A stretch of 64,000 bases of DNA from Ruegeria arenilitoris (GTDB lineage Bacteria > Pseudomonadota > Alphaproteobacteria > Rhodobacterales > Rhodobacteraceae), in the NCBI RefSeq assembly GCF_013035425.1, contig NZ_WQHX01000001.1, forward strand, positions 186,001-250,000, given 5' to 3'. The notes under the pieces were generated by a model. That model ran no database searches, was not told the DNA's origin, and worked only from the letters and a program-made list of their open reading frames with translations. Positions 17,723 to 27,102 of this stretch are shown one piece after another (position 1 is the first letter of the stretch; every line of letters starts with the position of its first letter). Both the position numbers and the translations under genes were made by a program.

Positions 17723-19300
17723 TTACTTCTGTTTTATACGTCCATCCAAATAAGGCTGATATGGCGCGTTTTCGGCTAGGTATTCAGCTGTTACGTCGGC
17801 AAGGTCGGGGCCAAAATCATAGGCGTTTTTGTCGTCGCCCTCGAACATTTTGTAGCCGTCGCCGCCATTGCGAACGTAATTATTCGTGACAACCAGATAA
17901 GTCGCCTCCGGGTCAATCGGCTCAAAGCCATCTCCTTTGGCCACCAATACCTCGACAATTCGGCCTTCGTTTGGGGCAACTGCGGGATCCCAAGTAAAAG
18001 TCATTCCAGCGACCTGAGGGAAGCGGCCTTTGACTTCTTCGACTTGGCTAACACCGTTTTCAAGTGCGTCGATTACGCCCTGACCACTTATTTCAAACGT
18101 CGAAAGAGTGTTTTGGAATGGCAGCACAGTCAGCACCTCACCCATAGTCACGTCGCCCGGATCGATCGACGCCCGCAAACCACCTGAGTTGGCGATCGCC
18201 AGTTGCACGCCCTGATCGGCCACGCGTGCCAACATCGCGTCTGCCACTAGGTTGCCCATCTCGCATTCCTGAACGCGACAGATCGCACGGTCACCTTCAA
18301 TGGCGGCCGCCGAATTTGCCACAACCTTGTTTCGGATTTCCTCCAGCGGTTTTGCCAGCTCTGCAATTCGGTCTAGCGCCGCCTGATCCTCTGTCACGGT
18401 GTTGTCCATGATCAGAGGCTCACCGCTTGCTTCGATGACGTTTCCATCGTCGTCGAAGGTCACATTAAGCTCGCCCAGGAACTTGCCGTATGCGTAGGCT
18501 TGGACAATTTGAACACCGTTCACAACGGTGGGGTAAGGGCCAACAGCCTTATCGGATACGTTAGACAGGTAAGTGTTCGAATGTCCGCCCACAATCACAT
18601 CGACACCAGTCGTCTCTTGCGCGACGCGCTGGTCAACTCCGTAGCCGGAATGACTTAGAACGATGATCTTATTTACGCCCTCAGCAGTCAGTTTTTCGAC
18701 TTCGGCTTGAACGGCGGGCACAGGATCAGAAAAAGTGATATTCGGACCGGGCGAGGCCAGATCGTGCGTATCTTCGGGGGTAAGGCCAACCAAACCAATC
18801 TTTTCACCGCCAATTTCAATAACGGTCGATTTCTTTATTTTGTCCGTTAGCAGCTCTTCATCCTTAATGTCCGCGTTCGACATCAATACTGGAAAATCTA
18901 CTGAATCGATGAACCCGCGAAGAACTTCGGGCCCGTCGTCGAATTCGTGATTGCCAACCGTCATCGCGTCGTAACCAAGTTTGTTCATGAACTCGGCTGC
19001 AACCTTTCCCTTGTAATATGTGTAGAACAACGAACCTTGAAATTGGTCGCCGCCATCCACAAGAATAGAGTTGTCGGCACGATCGCGCGCTTCTTTCACC
19101 GCAGTCACCAAACGTGCCGAGCCGCCAAAGCATTTGCCCTCGGCGTTGTCTTCCTCTCCGCAGCCACTGTCATATTTGTTGATCGGCTCGAAACGAGCAT
19201 GAAAGTCATTGGTGTGCAGAATCGTCAGTTTATAATCTGCTGCCGCCACCCCTGCGGTTAGACCGAAAACTGCGGCTGTAGCCAGAAATCTGGTAAGCAT
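17723..19300 (-). CDS. Periplasmic 5'-nucleotidase / UshA-type bifunctional metallophosphatase
   Basis: A 525-residue exported enzyme of the UshA / 2',3'-cyclic phosphodiesterase family. It dephosphorylates extracellular nucleotides to nucleosides for uptake. It has a Sec signal (MLTRFLATAAVFGLTAGVAAA). The N-terminal dimetal phosphatase domain shows TILHTNDFHARFEP (~26-39), VDGGDQFQG, VGNHEFDDG and IVLSHSGYGVD. The C-terminal nucleotide-binding domain contains IANSGGLRASI and VRNGGDGYKMF. The length is typical for the family. It stands alone, with the terminator at 17678-17704 just after its stop. It fits functionally with the salvage operon at 33903-38427, although they are not linked. Confidence 0.88.
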   Translation of the reverse strand: MLTRFLATAAVFGLTAGVAAADYKLTILHTNDFHARFEPINKYDSGCGEEDNAEGKCFGGSARLVTAVKEARDRADNSILVDGGDQFQGSLFYTYYKGKVAAEFMNKLGYDAMTVGNHEFDDGPEVLRGFIDSVDFPVLMSNADIKDEELLTDKIKKSTVIEIGGEKIGLVGLTPEDTHDLASPGPNITFSDPVPAVQAEVEKLTAEGVNKIIVLSHSGYGVDQRVAQETTGVDVIVGGHSNTYLSNVSDKAVGPYPTVVNGVQIVQAYAYGKFLGELNVTFDDDGNVIEASGEPLIMDNTVTEDQAALDRIAELAKPLEEIRNKVVANSAAAIEGDRAICRVQECEMGNLVADAMLARVADQGVQLAIANSGGLRASIDPGDVTMGEVLTVLPFQNTLSTFEISGQGVIDALENGVSQVEEVKGRFPQVAGMTFTWDPAVAPNEGRIVEVLVAKGDGFEPIDPEATYLVVTNNYVRNGGDGYKMFEGDDKNAYDFGPDLADVTAEYLAENAPYQPYLDGRIKQK

Positions 19301-19408
19301 TGAGAAACTCCCTGTTATTGATTGCCAAGATCGTGCGACGTCAGCGGTAAAGAGTCAAAGGGGGAAATCCGTCTTGATTCCGCGCTTTGACCCGGGCATC
19401 ACAGGGCC

Positions 19409-19747
19409 ATGCTTATTTACAAGATTTTTAGGGCTGAAGAATGGGCAAAGCTGCAGGCGGATGGAGCGACCGACGGCGCACCGATTGATGTCTCGGACGG
19501 ATATGTCCATTTCTCGACCGCCGAGCAGGCCGCTGAAACCGCAGCTAAGCATTTCTCGGGGGTCGAGGGATTAACGCTGTTAGCCTGCGATCCAGATTCC
19601 ATGGGCAGCGATCTGAAGTGGGAACCGTCACGTGGCGGGGCGCTGTTTCCGCATCTATACCGCCAGATTCGAATGACCGATGTGATATGGTCGCGTCCCC
19701 TGCCACTTGAAGGCCAGGCGCATGTGTTTCCAGAGGAAATGAAATGA
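19409..19747 (+). CDS. DUF952 domain-containing protein
   Basis: A 112-residue cytosolic protein matching the DUF952 pattern: YKIFRAEEW at the N-terminus, the central DGYVHFSTAEQAAETA, and GGALFPHLYRQI near the end. The biochemical function of the family is unknown; some members are structurally like ADP-ribosyltransferase-type folds. It starts a tightly packed set (ATGA overlap with the next gene) that runs into pyrD and arsC. Confidence 0.8.
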   Translation: MLIYKIFRAEEWAKLQADGATDGAPIDVSDGYVHFSTAEQAAETAAKHFSGVEGLTLLACDPDSMGSDLKWEPSRGGALFPHLYRQIRMTDVIWSRPLPLEGQAHVFPEEMK

Positions 19748-20175
19748 CGGGTTTCGTTGATCCTGAGCGCAAACAATTCGAAGCATTCAAAGCACTCGAT
19801 CGCGATCATCCAATCGAGATGCTGAACCTTGTTCGTTTTCGGGCCAATGCAGTTTATCCCAAAGGTCATACGCTTGCTGATGCGAGGCTGACCGGGGCCG
19901 AGGCATATCATCGCTATGGTTTAGAAACCGCTCCGATTATCGCGCGATTGGGGGCGACAATCCTGTGGCGAGGAACTTTTCAGACAACGTTAATAGGCCC
20001 AGGCAACGAGTCTTGGGATGAGGTTTTCATTGCCCGTTACCCTACAGCACACGTCTTTCTGCAGATGGTAACTGACCCAGACTATCAAAAAGCGGTAGTG
20101 CACAGGCAAGCTGCCGTGGATACTTCGCGGTTGATCCGCTGCGCGCCCAGTCAGAGTGGAACTTCGTTCGGATGA
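19744..20175 (+). CDS. DUF1330-like ferredoxin-fold protein
   Basis: A 143-residue protein resembling DUF1330 (dimeric alpha/beta barrel). The family-type features are [16 protein letters not shown] near residue 26, [14 protein letters not shown], and the later [18 protein letters not shown], which is the typical last motif. No catalytic role is established for the family. It overlaps both neighbours by ATGA, so its expression is tied to pyrD. Confidence 0.75.
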   Translation: MTGFVDPERKQFEAFKALDRDHPIEMLNLVRFRANAVYPKGHTLADARLTGAEAYHRYGLETAPIIARLGATILWRGTFQTTLIGPGNESWDEVFIARYPTAHVFLQMVTDPDYQKAVVHRQAAVDTSRLIRCAPSQSGTSFG

Positions 20176-21230
20176 AACTGACCGAGAAACTTGGGCTTTC
20201 CGCGCTGCATTTGTTGGATCCGGAAACGGCCCATGGGCTATCCATCAAGGCGTTAAAATCCGGACTGGCGCCTGTGCCCGGCCCGGTTACGTCTCCGCGC
20301 CTTTGCACACGGGTTGCGGGCTTGGACCTTCCCAACCCAGTGGGTCTGGCCGCCGGATTTGACAAAAATGCCGAGGCATTAGGCCCACTTTCGCGCGTGG
20401 GATTCGGATTTATCGAGGTCGGGGCAGCCACTCCCCGCCCCCAACCAGGCAACCCCAAACCGCGTCTTTTCCGGTTGACCGAGGATGCGGCGGCCATCAA
20501 TCGATTTGGCTTCAACAACGAGGGGATGGAGATCATATCGCAGCGTTTGGCCAACCGTCCGTCAGATGCCGTGATCGGTTTGAACCTAGGCGCAAACAAG
20601 GATAGCGATGACAGGCCCGCAGACTTTTCCAAAGTGCTGTTGCATTGCGCAAAACATCTTGATTTCGCTACAGTAAACGTGTCTTCGCCTAACACAGAGA
20701 AACTGCGCGACCTGCAAGGCAAAGCCGCACTCAGCGCCTTGCTGAATAACGTAATAGAAACGCGTGACGAACTGCCTCGCGCCTTGCCGATATTTCTGAA
20801 AATTGCACCAGACCTTACCGATAACGAGCTGCAAGACATCGCGGACGTTGCCCAGGAAACCGGTGTAGACGCAGTGATCGCCACCAACACCACCCTGTCG
20901 CGAGACGGGTTGCAAAGTGCACACAAACATCAGGCCGGCGGCCTGTCAGGCGCACCTTTGTTCGAAAAATCCACCCGCGTCCTGGCTAGACTAAGTGAAC
21001 TGACTGAGGGGAATATCCCTCTGATCGGCGTCGGCGGCATCAGCACTGCACAACAAGCCTACGACAAAATATGTGCGGGCGCGTCGGCTGTGCAGTTCTA
21101 CACTGCGATGGTATTCGGCGGAATTTCACTGGCTGCAGAAATTGCGATCGGCCTGGATAAGTTGTTGGAACGTGACGGCTTTGAAAACGTGGAGTATGCG
21201 GTTGGAACAAAAAGAAAGGATTGGCTTTGA
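20172..21230 (+). CDS. pyrD: Quinone-dependent dihydroorotate dehydrogenase (class 2)
   Basis: A 352-residue class 2 dihydroorotate dehydrogenase: FMN enzyme, peripheral inner membrane, fourth step of UMP synthesis, electrons passed to ubiquinone. The N-terminal helices ([20 protein letters not shown]) are the quinone-binding membrane element that marks class 2. Family motifs are [16 protein letters not shown], the catalytic serine in [15 protein letters not shown], and the FMN phosphate site [16 protein letters not shown]. It is coupled to the DUF1330 gene upstream (ATGA) and to arsC downstream (TTGA overlap). Confidence 0.96.
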   Translation: MKLTEKLGLSALHLLDPETAHGLSIKALKSGLAPVPGPVTSPRLCTRVAGLDLPNPVGLAAGFDKNAEALGPLSRVGFGFIEVGAATPRPQPGNPKPRLFRLTEDAAAINRFGFNNEGMEIISQRLANRPSDAVIGLNLGANKDSDDRPADFSKVLLHCAKHLDFATVNVSSPNTEKLRDLQGKAALSALLNNVIETRDELPRALPIFLKIAPDLTDNELQDIADVAQETGVDAVIATNTTLSRDGLQSAHKHQAGGLSGAPLFEKSTRVLARLSELTEGNIPLIGVGGISTAQQAYDKICAGASAVQFYTAMVFGGISLAAEIAIGLDKLLERDGFENVEYAVGTKRKDWL

Positions 21231-21568
21231 TCGAATATTGGCACAACCCGCGCTGCTCTAAGTCACGCATCGGATTGGCATTGTTGGAGGAGAAAGGCGC
21301 AGTCCTCAACATTCGTAAATATCTCGAAGATACGCCGACCGAAGACGAGTTGCGAGATGTTCAAGAAAAACTCGACCTACCTGTCATCAGAATGGTCCGC
21401 ACCGGTGAAAGACTGTTTAAAGAGGTCGGGCTAGCTAAAACTACGACGGATGCAGAGCTGATCCGAGCCATGGTTGACAACCCAATCTTGATCGAACGCC
21501 CAGTAGGAATTTCCGGAGATACAGCAGTCATCGGACGCCCTCCTGAAAACTTGCTGGCTCTGCTTTAG
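21227..21568 (+). CDS. arsC: ArsC-family (glutaredoxin-dependent) arsenate reductase
   Basis: A 113-residue thioredoxin-fold protein of the ArsC/Spx superfamily, with the active-site loop HNPRCSKSR and the later basic VIRMVRTGE and IERPVGI. These match glutaredoxin-linked arsenate reductases such as YfgD/ArsC. The TTG at 21227 is chosen because AAGGA lies 6 nt before it and it forms a TTGA overlap with pyrD; TTG 21221 directly abuts that site and is unlikely. There is no ars operon around it, so a housekeeping or redox role is possible. It overlaps the convergent MATE gene by 4 bp. Confidence 0.82.
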   Translation: MIEYWHNPRCSKSRIGLALLEEKGAVLNIRKYLEDTPTEDELRDVQEKLDLPVIRMVRTGERLFKEVGLAKTTTDAELIRAMVDNPILIERPVGISGDTAVIGRPPENLLALL

Positions 21569-22881
21569 CCGATCTGCGCCTCAAGCCGCGGATAGCGCCA
21601 GCCCAATGTAACACCGCGCACAATGTTCAGAACCATAAGTGCCGCCCAAAGGCCATGGTTTCCAAATGCCGGAACCAAGATCGCCAAGGCAATCACATAA
21701 ACGGAAACCGATTGGATCATAGCGTTTCGCATCTCGCGCGTCCAAGTCGCGCCGATGTAAATGCCATCGAACATCCAACTGGCCACACCGATGATCGGTG
21801 CAAGGGCCGCCCAAAACAGAAATTCGCGACCCGTTTCACGTACTTCTGGAGATGTCGCCATAAGATCGATCAGGGCAGGCCCGGCCAGAAAGAACACCAG
21901 CCCCAAGACAACCGCGCCACCCAAACCCCACTGAGAAGCCATCATTGACGCCTGTCGGACGCGTGCGCGATCACCTGCGCCAACCGCTCCACCAACCAAC
22001 GCCTCAGCAGAAAAAGCGAAGCCGTCCAATGCAAACGCTGTGATTTCAAGAAATTGAAGCAGAACTTGATTTGCGGCGAGATTCACGTCTCCCAGATCAG
22101 ACCCAACGAACAAAAACGTAGTGAATGCACCGGTCAACAACACCGATCGCACCATTATGTCTCCATTGACTTGCATCATGCGGCGCAGGCGTGAGGCGTC
22201 AAATATACGCGGCCAATCTCGCCATTGGTTACCGCCGAAAGCGTCACCGCAAAGCCAAAGCCCGAGGGCCAGCCCTGTCCATTCCGCAATCAGGGTGGCA
22301 ACTGCGACCCCTTCAACACCCCAACCCAATCCAAGGACGAACCAAAGGTCCAAAAGAATGTTCAGACCATTCATCCAGACTTGCAGTAAGAACACGCCCC
22401 GAGTCCGCTCAATGGCGATCAACCATCCGGTAATTGCATACAGCGCGATAGTTGCCGGCGCCCCCCAGATTCGTATCTGCAAGTAATCACGGGTCAGTAT
22501 CTCCACCTCTGGGCTGGCCGGAGATAAGGCAAACGCGCCCAAAAACACCCAAACCTGAATGATGATAAAGAAAAAACCTGCAACTCCACCCAACAGAAGG
22601 CCGCGCATCAGCAAGGCTCCGGTTTCCGCAGTATCACCCGCGCCTCTGGCTTGCGCGGCCAGACCCGTCGTGCCCATGCGCAAAAAACCGAATATCCAGT
22701 ATATCGACGCCAGGATTACTGCGCCCATACCCACGGCTCCGATCGGCGCGGCCTGCCCCATCTGTCCCACCACGCCTGTGTCAACCGCCCCTAGTATTGG
22801 AACCGTGGCGTTGGACAGAACAATCGGCGCCGCGATCTTTAACACCCGCCGATGCGTAATAGGCGCTGCTGCGTCCTCCAT
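21565..22881 (-). CDS. MATE-family multidrug/toxin efflux transporter
   Basis: A 438-residue polytopic membrane protein with about 12 helices and the internal duplication of MATE exporters. The first half begins RVLKIAAPIVLSNATVPIL, with LGAVDTGVVGQM as a DinF-like family signature. It expels cationic compounds using a Na+ or H+ gradient; the substrate is unknown. The start at 22881 is chosen because it makes a TGATG junction with the thioesterase upstream; the frame is open further upstream inside that gene. It closes a three-gene minus-strand operon. Confidence 0.88.
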   Translation of the reverse strand: MEDAAAPITHRRVLKIAAPIVLSNATVPILGAVDTGVVGQMGQAAPIGAVGMGAVILASIYWIFGFLRMGTTGLAAQARGAGDTAETGALLMRGLLLGGVAGFFFIIIQVWVFLGAFALSPASPEVEILTRDYLQIRIWGAPATIALYAITGWLIAIERTRGVFLLQVWMNGLNILLDLWFVLGLGWGVEGVAVATLIAEWTGLALGLWLCGDAFGGNQWRDWPRIFDASRLRRMMQVNGDIMVRSVLLTGAFTTFLFVGSDLGDVNLAANQVLLQFLEITAFALDGFAFSAEALVGGAVGAGDRARVRQASMMASQWGLGGAVVLGLVFFLAGPALIDLMATSPEVRETGREFLFWAALAPIIGVASWMFDGIYIGATWTREMRNAMIQSVSVYVIALAILVPAFGNHGLWAALMVLNIVRGVTLGWRYPRLEAQIG

Positions 22882-23402
22882 CACCGGGGCTGGGTCTCTG
22901 GGTCCTGCGGCATCAGGAAATGTCCTGTTCCCTGCGCAAACAACTTGGCATGGTTGTCCTGCCACGCCTCGACCCGGACCGATGCATATCTGCGCCCAGA
23001 CCGATTGATAAAGGCCCGCGCATACGCATCGCGCGGTAAGCCCGAACGTAAGTAATCAACTGTGAAATCAATTGTTTTGGGAAACCGGATCCTCTCATCA
23101 GTCACAATGTCATTAGCGTCGATTTCACCAGTTTCGATTTTGGGAAACATGTTTTCCCAGCTCAGGGTGATTACAGCTGTCACCTCGAGAAATGCCGCTG
23201 TAACGCCGCCATGCAAGGCAGGCAAAAACGGATTTCCGATCAACTTCTCATCGTAATTCAAAATGCCGGTCAGTTCGTCCCCGCGCCGGTCAAAACCGAT
23301 GTTGAGGAAACGAATATACGGCACGCCTTCGACCAGCGCCGTTAACGCGGCATCACGGCGTTGTTTGACCACTTGAATGGGTTCGGGACGAGGACGCGCC
23401 AT
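22881..23402 (-). CDS. PaaI/hotdog-fold thioesterase
   Basis: A 173-residue hotdog-fold protein of the PaaI type. The active-site helix region is GNPFLPALHGGVTAAFLE, followed by the core strand FTVDYLRSGLPRDAYARAF. The family hydrolyses acyl-CoA or aryl-CoA thioesters. An insertion of about 25 residues around ENMFPKIETGEIDAND, not found in its neighbour, separates the helix from the next strand. It directly abuts the second thioesterase gene upstream and overlaps the MATE gene downstream. Confidence 0.8.
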   Translation of the reverse strand: MARPRPEPIQVVKQRRDAALTALVEGVPYIRFLNIGFDRRGDELTGILNYDEKLIGNPFLPALHGGVTAAFLEVTAVITLSWENMFPKIETGEIDANDIVTDERIRFPKTIDFTVDYLRSGLPRDAYARAFINRSGRRYASVRVEAWQDNHAKLFAQGTGHFLMPQDPETQPR

Positions 23403-23822
23403 TCACCGACCCTCCACGGTAAAGGCGCCCGATGCGGTAGCAACAGGTCGGTCAGCGTCATCGTCGGTTGCGGTTGCCCGCACAAAAGCAACGTTGCGGG
23501 TAATGTGATAGCAAGTTGCACGCGTCCGAATGCTCTGCCCCGGCGTCGCCGCGCGCATGTAGTCAATGCGCAAGTCAATCGTAGCCGTGCCACCCGGGGT
23601 CGATGGGTGGCTCATGACTGCTGCACCGCAACATGTATCCAGCATGGTCGAAACTGCCCCGCCATGAATGACACCTGTTCGCGGGTCTCCGATCAATTGT
23701 TCATTATAAGGCATGGAAATCTCAGCCTCGCCTTCGCCGATATGGGTTAAATCTAGGCCCAGCGCTTTGGCATGGGGAATGGCCTCGATAAATTGGCGCG
23801 CTAATTCTGTCTTATTGACCAT
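23403..23822 (-). CDS. PaaI-family hotdog thioesterase
   Basis: A 139-residue hotdog thioesterase. The catalytic-region motif is TGVIHGGAVSTMLDTCCG, preceded by NEQLIGDPR and followed by the strand IDLRIDYMRAATPGQSI. The start at 23822 is chosen from the family length; the open frame further upstream encodes low-similarity sequence running into the merR promoter. It is a tandem partner of the next gene with parallel layout, suggesting an old duplication. Divergent from the first merR gene (116 bp apart). Confidence 0.8.
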   Translation of the reverse strand: MVNKTELARQFIEAIPHAKALGLDLTHIGEGEAEISMPYNEQLIGDPRTGVIHGGAVSTMLDTCCGAAVMSHPSTPGGTATIDLRIDYMRAATPGQSIRTRATCYHITRNVAFVRATATDDDADRPVATASGAFTVEGR

Positions 23823-23938
23823 AGTGTTGCGTCCCGTACTGTGCACGCCCTTTATGAGCCGCAGGTCCGGCAAAGGGCAAGCCCACCTGTTGCGCTTGAA
23901 GCCACGACGCCCTAGGTTTGCTGCGGAGGAGACCAGGG

Positions 23939-24307
23939 ATGTCCGACGACCGTTTGTCATTCAAAGAAATGTGTGCAGAGTTCGAAGTGACTCCACGCAC
24001 CCTGCGTTACTACGAGTATATTGAACTGCTGCAACCGGATCGCGAAGGGCGATCACGGTTCTACGGGCCACGAGAATGTGCACGCATGAAACTGATCATG
24101 CGCGGTCGGAAATTTGGCTTTCAGCTGGAAGAAATTCGCCAGTGGTTACTGATCTATGAAGATCAAGGGAACGAAGCGCAAATGGCAACCTTTGTTGAAA
24201 TGGCTGATCGTCAGATGGAAGAGCTGAGAAAGCAACGGCAACAATTGGACGAGGCAATGGACGCGTTGCAGGAATTACGCGACCAGACCGCAAACTCGAT
24301 ACGCTGA
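23939..24307 (+). CDS. MerR-family transcriptional regulator (first of two paralogs)
   Basis: A 122-residue MerR-type regulator. The winged helix-turn-helix comes first (FKEMCAEFEVTPRTLRYYEY, then RFYGPRECARMKLIMRGRKFGF), and a coiled coil (residues ~80-115, rich in Glu, Gln and Arg) forms the dimer. There is no C-terminal effector domain and no cysteine cluster, so it is not a metal sensor. GGAGGAG lies about 8 nt before the ATG. It is paralogous to the regulator at 24534 across the whole DNA-binding part. The target is unknown; the operator region at 24402-24464 is a candidate. Confidence 0.85.
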   Translation: MSDDRLSFKEMCAEFEVTPRTLRYYEYIELLQPDREGRSRFYGPRECARMKLIMRGRKFGFQLEEIRQWLLIYEDQGNEAQMATFVEMADRQMEELRKQRQQLDEAMDALQELRDQTANSIR

Positions 24308-24401
24308 AACGCCCGAACACTTCTAAAGCGCCTGGTCTTGACATCGGTCCCACGCCAATGCCGACCTCTACACAGAGGAATAATCTTACCCAAAACGCGG
24401 G

Positions 24402-24464
24402 TTGACGTGACCTGATGTTACGTCAACTCAAAAGTGACGTAGCGTTTGCATTACGTAAACGTCA
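24402..24464. promoter_or_regulatory. Candidate MerR operator array upstream of the beta-oxidation operon
   Basis: Five ACGT-centred half-sites lie in 63 bp. TTGACGT (24402-24408) pairs with ACGTCAA (24420-24426) as a perfect inverted repeat. TGACGT (24435-24440) pairs with ACGTCA (24459-24464). The palindrome TTACGTAA lies within the second pair (24451-24458), flanked by CGTTT and AAACG. The array sits about 70-130 bp before the second merR gene, which leads the acyl-CoA dehydrogenase operon. The symmetry is seen directly; binding by either MerR is inferred. Confidence 0.6.
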
Positions 24465-24533
24465 TCTAAGTGTTGTATGTTCTCCATCGACTGCGCAATT
24501 CAGACACAGACGCCAGTGATGAGAGTTTGAAAA

Positions 24534-24935
24534 ATGACCGAAGAACTGATGACAATCCGAGAAATGTGCGCGACATACGACGTCACGCCACGCACCTTAC
24601 GGTTCTACGAGGCCAAGGAACTTTTATTTCCAATCCGTGAAGGCCAAAAACGTCTGTTCACCAAACGCGACCACGCACGGCTGAAATTGATCCTGCGCGG
24701 CAAGCGTTTTGGCTTCAGCCTAGAAGAAATTCGCCAGCTTCTGGACTTGTATCACGTAGGTGATCAGCAACTGACCCAGATGTCCCGCACCTATGAAATA
24801 GCATGCGAGCGACTGGCAGACATGGAATTACGACGCGAAGAACTGACTCAGGCCATCGACGATCTGAAAGAGCAGTTGCGGTGGGGCGAAAAAGTTATCG
24901 CCTCGATGAAACAGGAAAAGAAGGCGGCCGAGTGA
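24534..24935 (+). CDS. MerR-family regulator of the fatty-acid degradation operon
   Basis: A 133-residue MerR-type regulator with the same build as its neighbour at 23939: helix-turn-helix (IREMCATYDVTPRTLRFYEA), wing (RLFTKRDHARLKLILRGKRF), then a dimerisation coiled coil ending in a lysine-rich tail. The gene precedes an acyl-CoA dehydrogenase gene by 48 bp and probably shares its transcript, so it is a likely local, autoregulated repressor or activator of the operon to 31645. MerR-type regulators of acyl-CoA catabolism such as LiuR are known in proteobacteria; the effector here is unknown. Confidence 0.85.
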   Translation: MTEELMTIREMCATYDVTPRTLRFYEAKELLFPIREGQKRLFTKRDHARLKLILRGKRFGFSLEEIRQLLDLYHVGDQQLTQMSRTYEIACERLADMELRREELTQAIDDLKEQLRWGEKVIASMKQEKKAAE

Positions 24936-24983
24936 TCCTCTCGCCAGCCTGCCACCCGAACATCTGAATTAAGGGAGCTTCAA

Positions 24984-26765
24984 ATGCCCGTATATAACGC
25001 GCCGACAAAGGACACTCAGTTCATTCTGCATGATGTTCTCAAAGTTTCGGAATCTGACATTCCGGGCTATGACGAGTTGGAGGCAGATTTTACCGCCGCA
25101 GTTCTGGAGGAGGCTGGAAAAGTAGCCTCAAACGTTCTTCACCCGCTGAACACGGTGGGTGACACCGAAGGCTGTCGTTTAGAAAATGGCATCGTCTACA
25201 CCCCCACCGGCTTTAAGGATGCATTTGAGCAAATGAAGGAAGGTGGCTGGACTGGCCTTGACATGCCAGAGGAATATGGCGGGCAGAATATGCCTTATGT
25301 CATAGGCACCGCAGTGGGCGAGATGTTTTCTGGCGCAAACCAGGCGTTCGTGATGTACCAAGGCCTGACCCACGGCGCGGCTTCGGCAATTTTGGCGCAC
25401 GGGTCCGATGCGCAAAAAGACAAGTACTTGCCCAGCATGGTCAGCTGTGAATGGACAGGCACCATGAACCTTACCGAACCCCATTGCGGCACCGATCTGG
25501 GCCTGATGCGAACCAAGGCAGAGCAGCAAGATGACGGTTCATACAAGATTTCCGGTCAGAAGATTTTCATCTCGGCGGGTGATCACGACATGGCCGACAA
25601 CATAATACACTTAGTATTGGCCAAGATTCCCGGTGGCCCCGAGGGCATCAAGGGCGTGTCTCTGTTCATCGTGCCCAAGTTCGTCGTAAACGAGGACGGC
25701 TCGCTGGGTGAGCGGAACGGTGTTTCGGTCGGCAAAATCGAAGAAAAGATGGGCATCCACGGCAATTCGACCTGTGTCATGAACTATGACGAAGCGACCG
25801 GCTGGCTGCTGGGCGACGAGCACAAAGGCATGCGCGCCATGTTCACAATGATGAACGAGGCACGACTGGGCGTTGGTATGCAGGGTCTGTCTCAGGCCGA
25901 GGCCGCGTTTCAGAACGCGCTGGAATACGCCAAGGATCGCCTGCAGGGTCGAGACGTGACAGGTCCAAAAAACCCCGACGGTCCCGCCGATCCGCTGATC
26001 GTACACCCAGATATCCGCCGCAGTTTGATGGACCAGAAAAGCTTTACCGAGGGCGCACGTGCATTCATTCTTTGGGGCGCCACTATGATCGATAAAGCGC
26101 ATCGTTCAAGCGATAAGGACGCGGACGGCTTGATCTCTTTGCTGACACCGGTGATCAAAGGCTTTCTAACCGATGAAGGCTATGACATGACCGTTAAGGC
26201 GCAGCAGGTCTATGGTGGTCACGGCTACATCGAAGAATGGGGCATGTCGCAATACACTCGCGATGCGCGCATCGCGATGATCTACGAAGGCGCAAACGGT
26301 GTTCAGGCGCTGGATCTTGTCGGCCGAAAGCTGGCGCAGGATGGTGGCAAGCACGTCATGGCCTTTTTCGAAATGGTCAAGAACTTTTGCAAAGAAAACG
26401 GCGGCAAAGACGAAGCTTACGACAAGGACTTCATTGAACCTCTGAAATCCGCGTCGAAAGACCTGCAGGCCGCTGGAATGTATTTCATGCAAGAGGGTAT
26501 GAAGAACCCGAACAACGCTCTTTCCGGTTCCTATGATTTCATGCATATGTTCGGCCATGTCTGTTTGGGCCTGATGTGGGCAAAGATGGCCAAGGCCGCC
26601 GGAGATGCTCTGGAAGCTGGCGCGTCAGATAAGAATTTCTACGAGACCAAGATCAGTACCGGTCGCTATTACATGGCTCGCAGATTGCCCGCTACGGCAA
26701 TGCATTTGGCGCGGATTCAGACCGGTGCAGACACGGTGATGGCGCTGGACGCAGCAAACTTTTGA
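24984..26765 (+). CDS. Acyl-CoA dehydrogenase (FadE/DmdC-like, with C-terminal extra domain)
   Basis: A 593-residue flavoprotein of the acyl-CoA dehydrogenase family with the extra C-terminal domain. It oxidises acyl-CoA to trans-2-enoyl-CoA using FAD. Visible regions are [16 protein letters not shown] (FAD/substrate contact), KIFISAGDH, and [17 protein letters not shown], whose Glu is the expected catalytic base. Proteins of this size include both long-chain enzymes and DmdC, the methylmercaptopropionyl-CoA dehydrogenase of DMSP demethylation in marine roseobacters. The presence of thiolase and FadJ genes in the same operon favours fatty acid oxidation. AAGGGAG lies 6 nt before the ATG. Confidence 0.85.
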   Translation: MPVYNAPTKDTQFILHDVLKVSESDIPGYDELEADFTAAVLEEAGKVASNVLHPLNTVGDTEGCRLENGIVYTPTGFKDAFEQMKEGGWTGLDMPEEYGGQNMPYVIGTAVGEMFSGANQAFVMYQGLTHGAASAILAHGSDAQKDKYLPSMVSCEWTGTMNLTEPHCGTDLGLMRTKAEQQDDGSYKISGQKIFISAGDHDMADNIIHLVLAKIPGGPEGIKGVSLFIVPKFVVNEDGSLGERNGVSVGKIEEKMGIHGNSTCVMNYDEATGWLLGDEHKGMRAMFTMMNEARLGVGMQGLSQAEAAFQNALEYAKDRLQGRDVTGPKNPDGPADPLIVHPDIRRSLMDQKSFTEGARAFILWGATMIDKAHRSSDKDADGLISLLTPVIKGFLTDEGYDMTVKAQQVYGGHGYIEEWGMSQYTRDARIAMIYEGANGVQALDLVGRKLAQDGGKHVMAFFEMVKNFCKENGGKDEAYDKDFIEPLKSASKDLQAAGMYFMQEGMKNPNNALSGSYDFMHMFGHVCLGLMWAKMAKAAGDALEAGASDKNFYETKISTGRYYMARRLPATAMHLARIQTGADTVMALDAANF

Positions 26766-26821
26766 CCTCAACCTCGGGTCCCGGCAAACGTGCCCGGACC
26801 CGGCTCACCGAAGGGCACCAA

Positions 26822-27034
26822 ATGCCGAAACGCTTTCGCCTTACCAGACGCTTTCCCGTTGCGATGACCGAAGACGGGTATCGCAAACTAAAAAGTTTTT
26901 CGCGCGAAGCGGGTTTGGACGAAGGCGAGGCCCTTTCGTTTCTTTTCGAGAATTTCAACAGCGTGATTGATGAAGACAACCTGACCCACAGGTTACGTAT
27001 CTTCAATTCCGAACTGGAATCGCGAAAGCGTTGA
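26822..27034 (+). CDS. Small ribbon-helix-helix-like protein of unknown function
   Basis: A 70-residue basic protein. A short beta-type segment, RRFPVAMTEDGYRKL, is followed by two helices separated by a turn (SFSREAGLDEGEALSFLFENF). This layout resembles ribbon-helix-helix DNA-binding proteins, but I do not recognise a named family. The ATG at 26822 is chosen for GAAGGG about 6 nt upstream; reading from 26762 would add a low-complexity leader overlapping the dehydrogenase stop. It sits inside the beta-oxidation operon and could be a second regulator (inference). Confidence 0.6.
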   Translation: MPKRFRLTRRFPVAMTEDGYRKLKSFSREAGLDEGEALSFLFENFNSVIDEDNLTHRLRIFNSELESRKR

Positions 27035-27102
27035 TCCTCAAGCTCGCTCGCCATCAGGTGAGCGGAGTAAAAGACAAATAGCGCCACGGGAGGGGCGATT
27101 GC

